A stretch of 64,000 nt of DNA from JAXMHN01 sp964578605 (GTDB taxonomy: Bacteria; Verrucomicrobiota; Verrucomicrobiia; Limisphaerales; SIBE01), in the NCBI GenBank assembly GCA_964578605.1, contig CAZODO010000012.1, positions 16,485-80,484 on the forward strand. Reading direction: 5' to 3'. A program made the position numbers and the translations under genes. Positions within the stretch are counted from its first letter, which is position 1. Each line of letters begins with the position of its first letter. Below, piece after piece: positions 34,317 to 42,627 of the stretch. A model generated the notes under the pieces. The model was given only the letters and a program-made list of their open reading frames with translations. It was not told the origin of the DNA and ran no database searches.

Positions 34317-35603
34317 TCACTCCGGTGCACGAAGCTCCTTGAGCATTTCTAAAGCCTTCGCAACCACCTGTTCGGACGCTTGGGGTCCGAAACGGGAGCT
34401 TTGGACTTCATACCCGCCCTCGTCGAACACGTCGGGCGTGGGAAGATAACCGGCAGTTCCGTTGCAGTGCGTGATGATGACCGTGTAACGGAAGGGAGAG
34501 GCTGCCTTGATCGCCCGGCCAATCTGGTTGAACACTTCTCCGCCCAACCCGACGAATGCGACCTCTCCGATACAAGCGGCGGTCATGTTCAGCGCTACGG
34601 CTGTGCTGTTGGTCTTGCCGGGAAGCTCGAGAGTCCGGAACAGGCCTTTGAGTTCCGCCTTTCCCGAAGAAGCCCGCGGTTGTTCGAGGACATGAACGAC
34701 TTCCTCGCCCAGAAGCGTTCCGAGGAGGATAGGTTCCGGGATCCAGTTCCTGGCGGTCTTGAACCCGGGAAGAACCCGGAACCAAGGATCGATATCGCCA
34801 GAGGCGCCCGCGAACGCGGCGGCGATCACCTTGGGCTCGAGGTTGCCTTCAACGAACTGCTCGGCCAACCCGTGCACATCGCCGCTGATCTGGTAATTCC
34901 TGGGTCCAAGTGAGGTGCTGTGAGTGGCGAAGGCAAAAAGGACTGCCGCGGGCTGGTCGGAGTCGCCCAGCGTCAATCTGAGAACTTGAACTTCGCGGTC
35001 GATGGGCGCCTCGGGATTACGGCCCAGCACGATTCGGGAAGCGCCGCTCTGGTCTACTACTCTCTGGCGACGGTTGCTGCCAACCGGCGCGGCGCCAGAC
35101 GCGAAGGTCAATTGCGCCGACCGTAGATCGCGGAGCGATTGTTGCACCACCGTCACTAATTTGCCCTGCAGGGTTTTCGAGTAAGCGACGTTGTTGCTGT
35201 GCCCACGCTGCAGGTCAAAGGTAACAGTGGGCGCGCTGTGGGTGTGGATGGCCGAAAGAAACAGTTCGCCGGGCTTCAGCTGGCACTCGGAAAGTATCGC
35301 CTGTCGGATGACGTCCGCCGATCCTCCGTAGAAGCCCAGCACATCGGTTGAAACGAGCACCAACCGCCGGTCCCCCGACTCGAACGCAATCGCCCGGGCG
35401 GACAGGGGGTCATGCACGCCTTCGGACAGGTTTGTTCGGCTTTGGTAGCCGGCAAGATTCACGGGCTGAGTTGGGGTGATGTCAACCTTGGCCGCGCCTG
35501 CTTGGAGCTCCGCGGCGCCGGCGGAAACGGGCAGGGAACACAGCAAACAGGTGCCAACGAGCAGCGCTGAGCGGGATAGGCCGAGGGCAAAGATGGAGTT
35601 CAT
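34317..35603 (-). CDS. Secreted neutral/alkaline ceramidase-like protein
   Basis: The 428-residue product has a signal peptide (ALLVGTCLLCSLPVSAGA) followed by the N-terminal neutral-ceramidase domain. It shows AGAAKVDITPTQPVNLAGYQ, LVLVSTDVLGFYGG, FLSAIHTHSAPTV with the metal-binding HTHSAP, and later AAFAGASGDIDPWF. In true ceramidases these residues bind Zn and the active-site Ser. Proteins of this truncated size (no C-terminal domain) are common in Verrucomicrobia and Planctomycetes and have no proven substrate. It is probably periplasmic. The gene lies 52 bp downstream of the glutamine-synthetase-like gene on the same strand. Confidence 0.85.
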   Translation of the reverse strand: MNSIFALGLSRSALLVGTCLLCSLPVSAGAAELQAGAAKVDITPTQPVNLAGYQSRTNLSEGVHDPLSARAIAFESGDRRLVLVSTDVLGFYGGSADVIRQAILSECQLKPGELFLSAIHTHSAPTVTFDLQRGHSNNVAYSKTLQGKLVTVVQQSLRDLRSAQLTFASGAAPVGSNRRQRVVDQSGASRIVLGRNPEAPIDREVQVLRLTLGDSDQPAAVLFAFATHSTSLGPRNYQISGDVHGLAEQFVEGNLEPKVIAAAFAGASGDIDPWFRVLPGFKTARNWIPEPILLGTLLGEEVVHVLEQPRASSGKAELKGLFRTLELPGKTNSTAVALNMTAACIGEVAFVGLGGEVFNQIGRAIKAASPFRYTVIITHCNGTAGYLPTPDVFDEGGYEVQSSRFGPQASEQVVAKALEMLKELRAPE

Positions 35604-35655
35604 GGCCCGAGATTAGGCGCTTCCCATGAAAATGGCCATCCTGCGCAACGGGGAG

Positions 35656-37044
35656 TCAGATCCGTTCGAAGTATCGGCTCCGCTCCCAATCGGTTACGGC
35701 GTTGTCGTAGGCGTCAGCTTCAAGGCAGCCGGTGCGGACGTAGAAATCAACCACAGCGTCGCCAAGCGCGCGACGAGCGAGTTCGCTGCGTTCAAGGAGA
35801 TCGACGGATTGACGGAGGGTTTTGGGGAGCGCCACGAGGTTCGAGTCCACATAGGCGTCCCCTCGGTAACAATCGCCGCAGTCCAGTTGCTCTTCGACAC
35901 CGGCTATTCCCGCGGCCAGCATCGCGGCGAAAGCAAGGTAGGGGTTGGCGTCGGAGCCGGGCATTCGGTTCTCGATGCGGAACGAGCTTCCATGGCCAAC
36001 CACCCTGAAACCGACCGTCCGGTTGTCGTGCCCCCAAACCATCTTGGTAGGGGCCCAACTGGCGGCCTGGTACCGCTTGTAGCCGTTCACGGTTGGCGCG
36101 TAGAACAGACATAGCTCCGGGGAATACTTCATCAGGCCGCCGAGGAAGTGGCGGAAGAGCTTCGAGCCGGTTCCGGCGTCGCCGCCGTTTGGAACGAGCT
36201 GAGAACCGCGGGCGCGCCAGAAGGTATTGTTTTCGCCATCCCAAAGGCTGACATGGATATGGCAACTGCTGCCGACTTCGTTGGCCCAAGGTTTGGGCAT
36301 GAAGGTGACGCACTTGCCGTGTTGGGTGGCGATCTCTTTGAGCCCTTGTTTGAAGAGGACGTGTGTGTCCGCCATCGCAACCGGTTCATCGTAGCGGAAG
36401 TTGATCTCGTGCTGGCCACGGCCCCATTCACCCTTGCTCGACTCGACGTCAATGCCGGCGGCGGTCATCTGGTTGCGCACCGCGCGCATGAGGGGTTCGT
36501 CCTGGCCGGGTTGCTGAATGTGATAGTCGATGCGGTAATCGCTTGACGGGGTGAGCTCTCGATAACCGGCGGCGAAGGCGTCATGGAACGTCTGGTTGAA
36601 CAGGAAGAACTCCAGTTCGCTGGCCATTCGCGCCTTAAGCCCTTTCTTGGCCAAGCGCTCCACCTGGCTCTTGAGCACGGATCGTGGCGCTTCTTTAACG
36701 AGATCGCCATTCTCGTGCACGTAATCGGACACGACCACTGCCGTGCTTGGCAGCCAAGGAAGAATGCGCCAACTGGTGGGGTCCGGCCGAATGGCGAAGT
36801 CCCCATAGCCCTGCTCCCAGTTGGCCACCTTGAAGCCGTCGAGCGGGTCCATCTCAATGTTGACGGTCAGCAGATAATTGCAGGCGTGCGTGCCATGCTG
36901 GGCGACACTGTCGAGGAAGAACCGGCCCGTGCAACGCTTGCCCACAAGCCTCCCAAACACGTCCGGAAACGCCACAATGACGGTGTCGATCTCGCCCGAC
37001 CGGATCTTGGTTTTCAGTTTGGTGAAATTCACTGGTTTTCCCAT
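35656..37044 (-). CDS. Glutamine synthetase-family gamma-glutamyl-amine ligase (PuuA/GlnA4-like)
   Basis: The 462-residue product has the GS catalytic domain. It includes ASELEFFLF (metal-binding Glu), GQHEINFRYDEPVAMADTHV, TFMPKPWANEVGSSCHIHVS with the catalytic His, and ENRMPGSDANPYLAFAAMLA. The N-terminal beta-grasp segment is short and divergent (IRSGEIDTVIVAFPDVFGRL). Its overall character is that of enzymes that glutamylate polyamines or other amines rather than of classical GlnA. It begins 24 bp after an aldehyde dehydrogenase gene, as in Puu-type pathways where a gamma-glutamylated aldehyde is oxidised. The amine substrate is not evident. Confidence 0.85.
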   Translation of the reverse strand: MGKPVNFTKLKTKIRSGEIDTVIVAFPDVFGRLVGKRCTGRFFLDSVAQHGTHACNYLLTVNIEMDPLDGFKVANWEQGYGDFAIRPDPTSWRILPWLPSTAVVVSDYVHENGDLVKEAPRSVLKSQVERLAKKGLKARMASELEFFLFNQTFHDAFAAGYRELTPSSDYRIDYHIQQPGQDEPLMRAVRNQMTAAGIDVESSKGEWGRGQHEINFRYDEPVAMADTHVLFKQGLKEIATQHGKCVTFMPKPWANEVGSSCHIHVSLWDGENNTFWRARGSQLVPNGGDAGTGSKLFRHFLGGLMKYSPELCLFYAPTVNGYKRYQAASWAPTKMVWGHDNRTVGFRVVGHGSSFRIENRMPGSDANPYLAFAAMLAAGIAGVEEQLDCGDCYRGDAYVDSNLVALPKTLRQSVDLLERSELARRALGDAVVDFYVRTGCLEADAYDNAVTDWERSRYFERI

Positions 37045-37068
37045 GGCCGCGCCGCGTTGCGCAGGCCG

Positions 37069-38526
37069 CTAGTCTGCCGCGATGTAAACGTTCTTAAGCT
37101 CCGTGTATCCTTCCATAGCCGCCATGCCAAGGTCACGTCCAAGGCCGCTCTGTTTGAAGCCGCCAAACGGCGCTTCCGTATGCACGCTGCTGTGGGAATT
37201 GATGCTAAGGACACCGCTTTCGACCGCTTTGGCGACGCGAATCGCCCGCCGGAGGTCGTTGGTCCACACGGACCCGCTCAAGCCGTAAGGGGAATCGTTC
37301 ACCTCGCGGATCATCTGCGCCTCGTCGTCAAAGGGCACGAGGGCCACCACAGGGCCGAAGATCTCCTCGCGCCAGCACCGGTCCGATTTGCGGACGTCCA
37401 GGAGCACGGTCGGTTCGAGATAATAACCTTTGCCTTTCAAGCGCTGGCCCCCCCACGCGAATTTGCTGCCGCACGTTCGCGCGTCTTCAAGGAAGCTCTC
37501 GACTGCACCACGCTGTCCCGAAGAGACGAGCGGGCCGAGTTGCGTTTCCGCCTTGGCTGGATCGCCGACCACCAGCCGTCTTGTCGCGGCCACGAATCGC
37601 TCGACGAACGGTTCGTAAATGCTCCGCTCCACGAACATGCGGCTGCGCGCGCAGCAATCCTGGCCCGTGTTGGCAAACACGCTCATGGGCGACGAATCGG
37701 CCGCGCGCTGCCAGTCGGAATCGGCAAAGACGATGTTGGGCGATTTGCCGCCAAGCTCGAGCGAGATGCGCTTCAAACCGCGCGAAGCAAGCTCCATGAT
37801 CCGCTGGCCCACTTCGGTCGACCCGGTAAAGGACACCTTTCGCACCAACGGATGCGTTACCAGCGCGTCGCCAATGGCCGATCCGGAGCCCGGCAGCACC
37901 TGCAAGACCCCGGGCGGCAAACCTGCCGCATGGGCCAGTTCGCCCAGCTTCAAAGCCGTCAAGGGCGACAGCGAAGCCGGTTTAAGAATCACGCAATTGC
38001 CGGCCGCCAAAGCCGGGGCCGCTTTCCAGCACGCGATGGGGAAGGGGAAGTTCCACGGAACAATGCAGGCCACGACGCCCAGCGGCTGGCGCAGAGTGAA
38101 ATCGAATCCGCCCCGCCCGACCGGGATGGTTTGACCGCAGAACTTGGTGACCGCACCGGCGTAATATTCGAACACCCGCGCACCGAGGCCGGCTTCATCC
38201 CGGGCGTCGCTGATCGGCTTTCCGATCTGGCGCATCTCCAGGACCGCGATCTCTTCGAGATGGTCGCGAAGCGAACGCGCCACGGCGTGCAAGAGGGCCT
38301 CGCGTTTGCCCGGAGCCAGATCGCGCCAGCCGCCTTCCCAGGCCTTGTGCGCAGAAACAACGGCCGCCTGCATATCTTGAGCGTCCGCAGCAGAGACTTC
38401 GGCGAACGCTTCTTCGGTGGCGGGATTGACCAGGGTGGTCTTCTGTTGAGATGAGGACGGGCGGGATGCGCCGTCTATGAAGAGCTGGTAATTGGCCCCC
38501 ACGGGAGGGGGTTCCTCAAGGTTCAT
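37069..38526 (-). CDS. NAD(P)-dependent aldehyde dehydrogenase
   Basis: The 485-residue product is a canonical ALDH. It has IVPWNFPFPIACWKAAPALA for cofactor binding, the LELGGKSPNIVF catalytic Glu block, NTGQDCCARSRMFV with the catalytic Cys, and the C-terminal SPYGLSGSVWTNDL and PFGGFKQSGLGRDLG. ATG at 38526 (MNLEEPPP) was chosen over an upstream TTG. The gene is the first of a pair with the GS-like gene, which suggests oxidation of an aldehyde derived from an amine. Upstream lie two phased palindromic repeat arrays (38687-38807 and 38985-39039) that would be in its promoter region. Confidence 0.94.
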   Translation of the reverse strand: MNLEEPPPVGANYQLFIDGASRPSSSQQKTTLVNPATEEAFAEVSAADAQDMQAAVVSAHKAWEGGWRDLAPGKREALLHAVARSLRDHLEEIAVLEMRQIGKPISDARDEAGLGARVFEYYAGAVTKFCGQTIPVGRGGFDFTLRQPLGVVACIVPWNFPFPIACWKAAPALAAGNCVILKPASLSPLTALKLGELAHAAGLPPGVLQVLPGSGSAIGDALVTHPLVRKVSFTGSTEVGQRIMELASRGLKRISLELGGKSPNIVFADSDWQRAADSSPMSVFANTGQDCCARSRMFVERSIYEPFVERFVAATRRLVVGDPAKAETQLGPLVSSGQRGAVESFLEDARTCGSKFAWGGQRLKGKGYYLEPTVLLDVRKSDRCWREEIFGPVVALVPFDDEAQMIREVNDSPYGLSGSVWTNDLRRAIRVAKAVESGVLSINSHSSVHTEAPFGGFKQSGLGRDLGMAAMEGYTELKNVYIAAD

Positions 38527-38686
38527 GCGCGTCAATGTCTAGAATCAGCGCTGCTTGTCAAGGTGGAACCTAAGAACGCCATTGGTTCCCGGCGGGGGCC
38601 GGCCGCGGCGGGCCCTGACTGACTTGGTCTGCGCATCCGCTGCGGTCACCATCCACCCCCGCAGTCCCGCGCGCTCGAGCCGGTGA

Positions 38687-38807
38687 TGCCCCGTTGATAC
38701 CCCGTAGATCACCCGTTGATACCCCGTTCGGCAACGGGTGATCTACGGGTGATCTACGGGTGAACTACGGGTCATCTACGGGTGAACTACGGGTGAACTG
38801 TGCGTTC
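38687..38807. repeat. Array B: phased 11-bp palindromic repeat, class I
   Basis: Eleven consecutive 11-bp units can be written without any gap. Four left units are of the type TACCCCGTAGA. Six right units are of the type TCTACGGGTGA (two identical, others differing by 1-2 bases). The last, ACTGTGCGTTC, is degenerate. The switch of orientation occurs at 38730/38731 in CCCGTTCGGCAACGGG. It lies in the 581-bp gap between the ALDH and Fe-ADH genes, which otherwise has only array E and a 12-bp tandem duplication (CGCGGTAAAGAT/GC, 38867-38890). Confidence 0.92.
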
Positions 38808-38984
38808 AAACCGAGAGCAGGCCGGGAGGAACTCAAAGGGGAATGGCCGACCCGGTCGGGCCAGTTCGCGGTAAAGATCGCGGTAAAGGCCATCCGTTAA
38901 AGGCCAAACTCCAGGGCCGGCGTTCCGAATACGATGAGGACTGCTCTACAGCCGCCGGCTTAAGCGCTCGGGCCGATCTCCGAT

Positions 38985-39039
38985 ATAAACCCATGCCAAA
39001 CGCACGTCGGCATGAGTTTCGCATGAGTTTCGCATGACT
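38985..39039. repeat. Array E: phased 11-bp palindromic repeat, class II
   Basis: Two left units (ATAAACCCATG, CCAAACGCACG) are followed by three right units (TCGGCATGAGT, TTCGCATGAGT, TTCGCATGACT). In reverse complement the right units read as CGAAACTCATG-type words. The period is 11 bp throughout. The word class matches array D at 50109-50207, not array B which is only 180 bp away. Confidence 0.8.
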
Positions 39040-39107
39040 TTAGATCGTATCCAGTGCCGCAACCAAGCCGTTGGAACGGTGCGTCACGGTATATCGGAGA
39101 CGCCGCC

Positions 39108-40268
39108 TTAGAGTACCGAAAGATAAAGGTCTCGGAAATCGGCTGCCGTGACCGGAACCACGTTGGTCTTGTGGCAAGGATCCTCCACGGCCTGCGCGAT
39201 CAGCACGTCCAAATGCGCGGCATCGACCCCGTTCGCGCTCAGTTTGGCGTCCAGACCAATGCCTTTCAGGAACTCGCGGATAAACTCAATGGTGCGCCGG
39301 TCCGCTTCTTCGGCGGAGCACTTCATTACCTCGAGTCCACAGGCGATGCCAACGCGCCGGTACAACCCCGGTTTCCGTTCCGCGCAGAACTGCATTCCGG
39401 CAGCCAGACAAAGGGCGTTGGCCAGGCCGTGGTGCATCCCGCAAATTGTCGATAGCGGGTGGGCAAGGGAATGCACCACCCCCAAGTCCTTCTGAAAGGC
39501 CACCGCTCCCATGGCAGCCGCGACGAGCATTCGTCCCCGGGCATCCAGGTCCGCGCCGTTCCTATAGGCGCGCGGCAGGGCATCGACAACCAGATGCACG
39601 CCTTCCAGGGCGATTCCGTCACACATGGGGTGGAACACGGGGCAGGTAAAGCTCTCGATGCAATGCGTGAGGGCGTCGGCCCCTGTGGCGGCTGTCAATT
39701 TCGGCGGCAAACCGACTGTGAGTGCCGGATCCAGAATGACGAGCTTCGCTAGCAGTTCAGGGTTGAAGATGACAGCCTTGCGATGGGTCGCTTCGAGGGT
39801 GATGACCGAACTTCGCCCCACTTCGCTGCCGGTTCCCGCTGTGGTCGGGATAGCCACAAACGGCGCCAACCCGGACCAATCGCTTTCGTCGTAGAAGCGC
39901 CCCAGTTCGAACCCCGGCCGTTTCACGAGAACCCGAGCCGCCTTGGCAACGTCCAGGGCACTGCCGCCGCCAAATCCAATGACCCCGTCGCAGCCGTGTT
40001 CGCGAAACACGTTCGCCGACTCGCGAACGTCGTTCTCCACCGGGTTCGGATGCACGCCGGAATAAACGAACCAGCTTCGGTTTCGCTCCGCGGATTTGAG
40101 GGCGGATTCCAGGGAGGCGAAGGCCGCGGTTGGGATCAGGCCTGGATCGGTCACCACCAGAGGGCGGCCAATTCCGAGTTTCGCCAGCCGACTTGGGAGT
40201 TCACGGATGGCTTCCGCACCGAACAGGGTGGGGGTGGGAAACGAAAAGGTGGTCAAACCAAGGTTCAT
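39108..40268 (-). CDS. Iron-containing alcohol dehydrogenase
   Basis: The 386-residue product belongs to the group III (Fe-dependent) alcohol dehydrogenases. It has FGGGSALDVAKAARVL for NAD binding, AIPTTAGTGSEV and ATGADALTHCIE. The metal ligands are Asp in GADALTH and His in HSLAHPLS and GMHHGLANA. The usual reaction is NAD(P)H-linked reduction of an aldehyde or oxidation of an alcohol. It starts 3 bp after the nfo stop, so the two are co-transcribed. The ALDH and GS-like genes follow on the same strand beyond the repeat-rich gap, suggesting related but separately controlled steps. Confidence 0.93.
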   Translation of the reverse strand: MNLGLTTFSFPTPTLFGAEAIRELPSRLAKLGIGRPLVVTDPGLIPTAAFASLESALKSAERNRSWFVYSGVHPNPVENDVRESANVFREHGCDGVIGFGGGSALDVAKAARVLVKRPGFELGRFYDESDWSGLAPFVAIPTTAGTGSEVGRSSVITLEATHRKAVIFNPELLAKLVILDPALTVGLPPKLTAATGADALTHCIESFTCPVFHPMCDGIALEGVHLVVDALPRAYRNGADLDARGRMLVAAAMGAVAFQKDLGVVHSLAHPLSTICGMHHGLANALCLAAGMQFCAERKPGLYRRVGIACGLEVMKCSAEEADRRTIEFIREFLKGIGLDAKLSANGVDAAHLDVLIAQAVEDPCHKTNVVPVTAADFRDLYLSVL

Positions 40269-40271
40269 GAG

Positions 40272-41210
40272 TCAGTTCCTTTCACGGGATCGCGGACGTC
40301 GCAGAGAGGCAGCCTTGGCGAGCCCGGACGGGCGGCGCCGGGGTGGCTGTTTGGCAGTGTTCCGCGGCCGCACAAGCGATCGCAGCACCGCCAGGTTTTC
40401 GATATCTTCGTGGAGATCGTCTGATTTGGGTGTTTCGAGGCAGCCGGGTTGATCGGCAAACCGGGCGTCATTCACGATGTGACGAAAAGCTTCGCGCCCA
40501 ATCTTTCCCTGCCCGATGTGGGCATGACGATCGACGCGCGAACCTAGATCGGTTTTCGAATCGTTAAGGTGAAACGCCAGAATCTGGTCAAGGCCAACCA
40601 GGGCTTCGATCTGCCCAATGACCGCGTCCCAGCCTTTCGGAAGGCGGATATCGTATCCGGCGGCCAACAAATGCGCTGTGTCCACGCAGACGCCAAGTCT
40701 TTCCGGTCGATCCACATGATCGTAGATCCACGCCAAATGCTCGAGCTTGCAGCCCAGGCATGTCCCCTGGCCCGCGGTGTTCTCGAGCGCAATTCGGACG
40801 CGTGACGCCTTGGTGATCCGAAACGCTTCGTTCAATCCGGCGACCGCCTGCTTCAAGCCCGCGGACTCTTCGGTGCCAAGGTGCGCGCCAGGATGCAGGA
40901 CCAGGAAGGGCAGGTTGATCTCCGTCGCGAGCTCAATCTCCTGGACCAGAGACTTGATCGATTTCTCGCGGTTCTCTCCGCCCGGCGACGCCACATTGAT
41001 CAGGTACCCGGTATGGCCAAACACACACCGCAGTCCGGATTGCCGCAGTTGTGACTGAAACCGCAACACGGCAGCGGGATCGTACGGCCGCCCATACCAT
41101 TGCATGTTATTCTTGACGAAGATTTGGCAGGTCAAAGCCCCAATCTTGCCAGCCCGTTCCAGAGCTGTTCCGAGCCCGCCGGACGTCGAGCAATGAGCGC
41201 CGAAAATCAC
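40272..41210 (-). CDS. nfo: Deoxyribonuclease IV (AP endonuclease)
   Basis: The 312-residue product is an endonuclease IV TIM-barrel enzyme that repairs abasic sites. The Zn ligand segments are all visible: GAHCSTSGGL, FGHTGYLINVASP, LVLHPGAHLG, IALENTAGQG, GVCVDTAHLLAAGYD and HLNDSKTDLGSRVDRHAHIG. Translation begins at GTG (41208-41210). The last 30 residues after about 282 form a Lys/Arg/Pro-rich tail (KQPPRRRPSGLAKAASLRRP), longer than normal for the family and possibly DNA-binding. The gene precedes the Fe-ADH gene with a 3-bp gap; this pairing has no obvious functional logic. Confidence 0.95.
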   Translation of the reverse strand: MIFGAHCSTSGGLGTALERAGKIGALTCQIFVKNNMQWYGRPYDPAAVLRFQSQLRQSGLRCVFGHTGYLINVASPGGENREKSIKSLVQEIELATEINLPFLVLHPGAHLGTEESAGLKQAVAGLNEAFRITKASRVRIALENTAGQGTCLGCKLEHLAWIYDHVDRPERLGVCVDTAHLLAAGYDIRLPKGWDAVIGQIEALVGLDQILAFHLNDSKTDLGSRVDRHAHIGQGKIGREAFRHIVNDARFADQPGCLETPKSDDLHEDIENLAVLRSLVRPRNTAKQPPRRRPSGLAKAASLRRPRSRERN

Positions 41211-41258
41211 GGCGCACAGCTAACCGGGGCTCGGCCCAGGCGGCAAGGCTAAACTCGA

Positions 41259-42473
41259 TTAGAGCCGGTCAGGGCGGGCCATCAGGCCCGCCACGCGCGA
41301 CAAGAGCCGGCCGGCAGCGCCACCATCCAGCACGCGATGGTCGAAGCTCAGGGTCAGATTCGCTTCCATGGCCGGCACGAACTGCCCTTTCTCCTCGTCC
41401 CAAAGGGGAGCTTTCTTCGCCGCTCCCATCCCGAGGACGATGGTTTGCTCCGGCAAGGGAATAGGCGTGGCCCAGGTTAGACCGAACGTGCCGAAGTTGG
41501 TAACGGTGGCGATGGAACCGCCCGTCGCGTCAGAGGGAAGCCGGCGTTGCCGGGCCAAACTCACCAATTCATTATAGCGGCCCACCAAATCCTTCAGCGG
41601 GCGTTGATCGGCATTCCTGATGACGGGCACCAGGACGCCTTCCTCCGCTTCCACAGCGAAACCCACGTCAATCGCGCTCGGATGCACGATCTGGTGGCCC
41701 ACGAGCCGTCCGGCGGGCGCGCTGCTTTCCGCCAGAGCCAGCGCCAAGGCTCGCAGAGCGTAAAGGGCGGGACCTGGTTTGGGATCGCAAGTCTTCCGAT
41801 GAGCCAGGATCGGGTCCATGCAAACGGGCAGGGCAACTGTCGCCAAGGGGCGCGTCCAACTCCGCCTCATCGCATCCGCCACCGCCACCCGCATGCTTGA
41901 GGCGGGGCTCAGGCGGCATTTCTCGAGGTTGGCGACGAATTTCTCGAAATCCTGAATGGTCACCCGCCCGCCTGCGCCGCTTCCGGCAATGCCCGCCAAA
42001 TCCACCGCGTGCAGCCCCAGTTCAGCCATGCGCGCTTTCATGCGTGGCGACAAATAGGTGGCGCCGGCGGCATGGGCCGGGACCGGCAGACCACGCACAG
42101 TCGGTTCGACTTGGCGCGGCTTGGATTCCGCGGAAGGCATTCTGTCCGTTCCCACGCGGGCAGGCACGGGGATGTGATCTTCGTTTGCGGACGCCTGGGG
42201 AACGTCCAGGCCGAAGCGAGCGGCGTCTTCCTGGGTGACATCGAGGTAGCCGAGGATGGCGCCCACCGGGTAACTCTCGTTAAGCTGGACAAGGAACTTC
42301 TCGACCGTGCCGCGGCAGGGCGAGGTGACATTCATGGTGGCCTTGTTGGTCTCCACCTCGATGATGTCCTGGCCGGCGTCAACCTTCTGCTCTGGCGCGA
42401 CCAGCAAGGTAATCACCGTGGCCTCGGCGATCGATTCCCCAAGTTGGGGCATGATGATTGGAATCTGAGGCAT
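41259..42473 (-). CDS. 2-oxoacid dehydrogenase E2 (dihydrolipoamide acyltransferase)
   Basis: The 404-residue product has one lipoyl domain (about 1-80, lipoylated Lys in VETNKATMNVTSP). A linker and a peripheral subunit-binding domain follow (YLSPRMKARMAELGL and GSGAGGRVTIQDFEKF, about 143-183). The catalytic domain carries the SFDHRVLDGGAAGR active-site motif near the C-terminus. The acyl group (acetyl or branched chain) cannot be fixed. The E1-beta gene lies 154 bp upstream on the same strand. E1-alpha and E3 genes are not in the window. Confidence 0.93.
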   Translation of the reverse strand: MPQIPIIMPQLGESIAEATVITLLVAPEQKVDAGQDIIEVETNKATMNVTSPCRGTVEKFLVQLNESYPVGAILGYLDVTQEDAARFGLDVPQASANEDHIPVPARVGTDRMPSAESKPRQVEPTVRGLPVPAHAAGATYLSPRMKARMAELGLHAVDLAGIAGSGAGGRVTIQDFEKFVANLEKCRLSPASSMRVAVADAMRRSWTRPLATVALPVCMDPILAHRKTCDPKPGPALYALRALALALAESSAPAGRLVGHQIVHPSAIDVGFAVEAEEGVLVPVIRNADQRPLKDLVGRYNELVSLARQRRLPSDATGGSIATVTNFGTFGLTWATPIPLPEQTIVLGMGAAKKAPLWDEEKGQFVPAMEANLTLSFDHRVLDGGAAGRLLSRVAGLMARPDRL

Positions 42474-42627
42474 ACGCAGTTGCTTATTGTGTCGAGTGCC
42501 TGTGCGCTAGGTGAGGTCCCGCAACTTCCCGTCCCCTTGCGACCCGAGCCAAGGCGCACAAAGGGGTTCGACGACTCCGCCAAACGCGGACAAATAGCCT
42601 GGTTGATACCGCTGCCGCATATCGAGT

